From Alteromonadaceae bacterium 2753L.S.0a.02 (GTDB lineage: Bacteria > Pseudomonadota > Gammaproteobacteria > Pseudomonadales > Cellvibrionaceae), in NCBI GenBank assembly GCA_007827375.1, contig VISH01000002.1:3869001-3933000 (forward strand): a DNA stretch of 64,000 bases. Reading direction: 5' to 3'. A model generated the notes under the pieces. It had not been told where the DNA came from. It made no database searches and worked only from the letters and a program-made list of their open reading frames with translations. Each line of letters starts with the position of its first letter. Within the stretch, counting starts at the first letter, position 1. Positions 62,222 to 64,000 of the stretch are shown in pieces. Position numbers and translations under genes: made by a program.

Positions 62222-63365
62222 TGACGGTTTCTCCCACAGTTTTTTTGAGAATGTTGAGGGTTTGATCGGCTACAGCCCCCCAGGAGTAAGCTTTCGCAGC
62301 ACTTTGCGCGTTCTCAGACAGGTGTTTTAAGGTTTCAGGATTGTTAGAAAGTGTCGCGATCTCGCTCGCAAGCCGCTCAATGTTGGTTGGGTCCTGAATG
62401 AACACTCCACTACGACGATGCACAACAATATCTGATGCCCCAGTGTGAGCGCTGATAATGGGAGGTAGGCCGCAGGCCATGGCTTCCAGCACCACATTCC
62501 CAAAAGGTTCATACAACGAAGGCAGTGCAAGTACATCCCCAACAGAAAAATAACGGTGTACATCCTTTTGACTGCCCGCGAATACAACGCGGTTTCTGAG
62601 CCCGTGTTCATCGATAATATGTTCTATCATCGCCTTGGCCGAGGTATCTTCACCCACTACCAACACTTTTATACGCTTATCTTCAAGTTCGGTGAGAGCC
62701 CGAACAAGAAACTGCAACCCCTTGCGAAGATGATAATAGCCAACAAAAAGCACCACAAAATCGTCGTTATCAATACCGTGTTGAGCTCTGAGAGGCGCCC
62801 GGTATAGTGCCACTGATGTACGGTTAAACTTATTTAAATCTACTCCGTTGGGCAGTACCTGTATGGCAGAACTTTCCCGTTGTAATAGCGTTTTTATTTC
62901 TGATTTAAGAAATTTCGAAACAGCTATCACCTGGGTAGCCCTACCCGGTGCCATGTTGTAATTACTCACGGGGAAAAGCCGTTTAAACGGTTTAAAAAAG
63001 CTGGGGGGAACACCTACATCGTTATTCTGACAGTAGTCTTCCATAATGCGCACACCCGCCTCCGGGAAGGCGTGGCAAGTGAAAATGCCGCCAGGGTGAA
63101 AACAAGGATCGTGGTAATTAATAACGTCGAATTGATAAAACCGTAAAATTAAACCTGACAACAGAAAGAAAAACAGTTCATTCAGATAATGGTCGGTATC
63201 CAGACCTGGAACCCGATGATAAATAACGCGATCATCTGCATCCTGCCAGTGCTGTGTAAATACATGTACCTCATGTTGCTCTGCAAACTGTTCTGCAAGC
63301 TCGGCAACATCGTGGGGTATACCCTGATGCTTGTTATAATATCGACTAACCAATGCTATTTTCAT
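62211..63365 (-). CDS. Glycosyltransferase family 4
   Basis: A 384-aa cytoplasmic GT-B glycosyltransferase, full length for GT4. The N-terminal Rossmann half begins MKIALVSRYYNKHQGIP with the glycine-rich acceptor loop replaced by a short HQGIPHDV stretch. The C-terminal half has VLFVGYYHLRKGLQFLVRAL and the E-x7-E donor motif EPFGNVVLE followed by AMACGLPPI. It follows the partial glycosyltransferase by 6 bp, and its 3' end overlaps the next methyltransferase by 11 bp, indicating one operon. Two glycosyltransferases side by side suggest a disaccharide or two separate sugars on the product. No sugar-nucleotide biosynthesis genes are seen in the window, so a common cellular nucleotide sugar is likely used (inference). 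Confidence 0.9.
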   Translation of the reverse strand: MKIALVSRYYNKHQGIPHDVAELAEQFAEQHEVHVFTQHWQDADDRVIYHRVPGLDTDHYLNELFFFLLSGLILRFYQFDVINYHDPCFHPGGIFTCHAFPEAGVRIMEDYCQNNDVGVPPSFFKPFKRLFPVSNYNMAPGRATQVIAVSKFLKSEIKTLLQRESSAIQVLPNGVDLNKFNRTSVALYRAPLRAQHGIDNDDFVVLFVGYYHLRKGLQFLVRALTELEDKRIKVLVVGEDTSAKAMIEHIIDEHGLRNRVVFAGSQKDVHRYFSVGDVLALPSLYEPFGNVVLEAMACGLPPIISAHTGASDIVVHRRSGVFIQDPTNIERLASEIATLSNNPETLKHLSENAQSAAKAYSWGAVADQTLNILKKTVGETVNAC

Positions 63366-63371
63366 ATTTGC

Positions 63372-64000
63372 TTACGCTGCTCGATAAACACAAGCCATCT
63401 CCTGCGACAGCTTCTCCCAGGTCCACGGACTTACTCTTTGCAAGGCCTGGTAGCCCAAATTCGCACAGGCTTCTTTATCTACAGAACCAAAAACCTTTGT
63501 TAGGGCATCAGGCTCATTCGGGTCGTACAAAATTCCGCAGCTTGAATCAACATACTCGGGAATTCCACCGAGTTTAGGTGCGATAACCGGTTTAGAAAAA
63601 GACATCGCCAGCAATAGCGACGATGACATCGTGATGGATCGAAACGGGAAAACAACAATATCGGCCGAATGTAGATAGTTTTGCAGATTATCGTCGGCGA
63701 TAAACTCGGCATGCATCTTTATGCGACCATTTTGATCACTCAGCTTATCTAATTTTATTTTATCCTTGGCAAACATCGCCTTACCGGCAATGAGTAACAG
63801 GCTAGTTGTATCTGCAGAAATTTTAAAGGCCTCAATCAGATCTTCCAAACCTTTATAAGCCCGAATTTCACCAAGAAACAGATACACAAACTCTTTACTC
63901 TCTATACCCAACGCTTTTCTGGCAGCAGCTTTGTCAGTCTCATTGCTATATATGCCAATAAAATTTGGCAGGCGGCTCACAAATATTTTATCACCGCACT
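63372..64000 (-). CDS. Glycosyltransferase family 4, C-terminal part (5' end outside window)
   Basis: This is the C-terminal GT-B half of a GT4 retaining glycosyltransferase. The frame is open to the window edge; the first possible start inside the window is a GTG at 63980 but codons upstream of it continue in frame (CGDKIF before VSRLPNF), so the true start lies outside. Visible are the nucleotide-sugar domain core YLFLGEIRAYKGLEDLIEAF, a DIVVFPF strand and the donor-site region SFSKPVIAPKLGGIPEYV. It ends 6 bp before the next glycosyltransferase, so the two are probably co-transcribed. It probably glycosylates the polyketide or peptide product; donor and acceptor cannot be read from sequence. 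A role in envelope polysaccharide synthesis is the alternative. Confidence 0.85.
   Translation of the reverse strand, partial: CGDKIFVSRLPNFIGIYSNETDKAAARKALGIESKEFVYLFLGEIRAYKGLEDLIEAFKISADTTSLLLIAGKAMFAKDKIKLDKLSDQNGRIKMHAEFIADDNLQNYLHSADIVVFPFRSITMSSSLLLAMSFSKPVIAPKLGGIPEYVDSSCGILYDPNEPDALTKVFGSVDKEACANLGYQALQRVSPWTWEKLSQEMACVYRAA

Noticed and set aside
1..64000. tRNA, rRNA, CRISPR arrays, insertion sequences
   Set aside because: No cloverleaf-like sequence, no regular short repeats with spacers and no transposase frames were recognised.

Overview
The window holds a large hybrid trans-AT polyketide/non-ribosomal peptide gene cluster. Every confidently called gene is on the minus strand, so transcription runs from high to low coordinates. 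Two outer-membrane beta-barrel proteins (a TonB-dependent receptor and a DUF1302-like protein), a periplasmic LolA-like protein and an MMPL/RND pump show a Gram-negative host. Moderate GC and the exporter types suggest a gammaproteobacterium, perhaps marine, but no phylogenetic marker is present.

Layout in transcription order. (1) 64000-58822: a tailoring operon with a GT4 glycosyltransferase cut by the window edge, a second GT4 glycosyltransferase, a class I methyltransferase, a NodU/CmcH-type O-carbamoyltransferase and an FkbM methyltransferase. (2) 58821-57288: about 1.5 kb of AT-rich non-coding DNA with a 20-bp dyad. (3) 57287-8031: a probable single operon of about 49 kb. It contains an AT-less PKS of 5278 aa (KS-DH-KR-ACP / KS-DH-ACP-ACP-dead ACP / KS-DH-KR-ACP / KS-half C), an extended SDR reductase, an alpha-oxoamine synthase, a discrete ACP, a tandem acyltransferase, an MMPL pump, a LolA-like protein, an NRPS of about 6800 aa with an ABC ATPase in frame at its C-terminus, an ABC-2 permease, a DUF1302-like porin, a diaminobutyrate aminotransferase and a JmjC/cupin oxygenase. 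A strong terminator follows. (4) 7793-2126: a TonB-dependent receptor, then a stand-alone A-T-reductase protein. (5) 1707-667: an unrelated protein with an N-terminal repeat like those of some contractile-injection-system cargo proteins.

Proposed logic (inference). The PKS chain moves from KS4 to the discrete ACP. The oxoamine synthase releases it by decarboxylative condensation with an amino acid, and the SDR reduces the aminoketone, as in bacterial sphingoid-base synthesis. The NRPS appears to start on its own, because it has only a C-domain C-terminal lobe before A1. It assembles D-aa1, D-aa2, aa3, Dab, Dab, and its last C domain hands on to the A-T-reductase, whose pocket also reads as Dab; reductive release would give a Dab aldehyde, which could close to a cyclic imine. 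The aminotransferase supplies Dab and the oxygenase may hydroxylate a residue. The tailoring operon would add sugar, carbamoyl and methyl groups. How the polyketide and peptide are joined is not explained by any complete domain and is the main open question. No thioesterase, phosphopantetheinyl transferase, enoyl reductase or transcriptional regulator is visible in the window.
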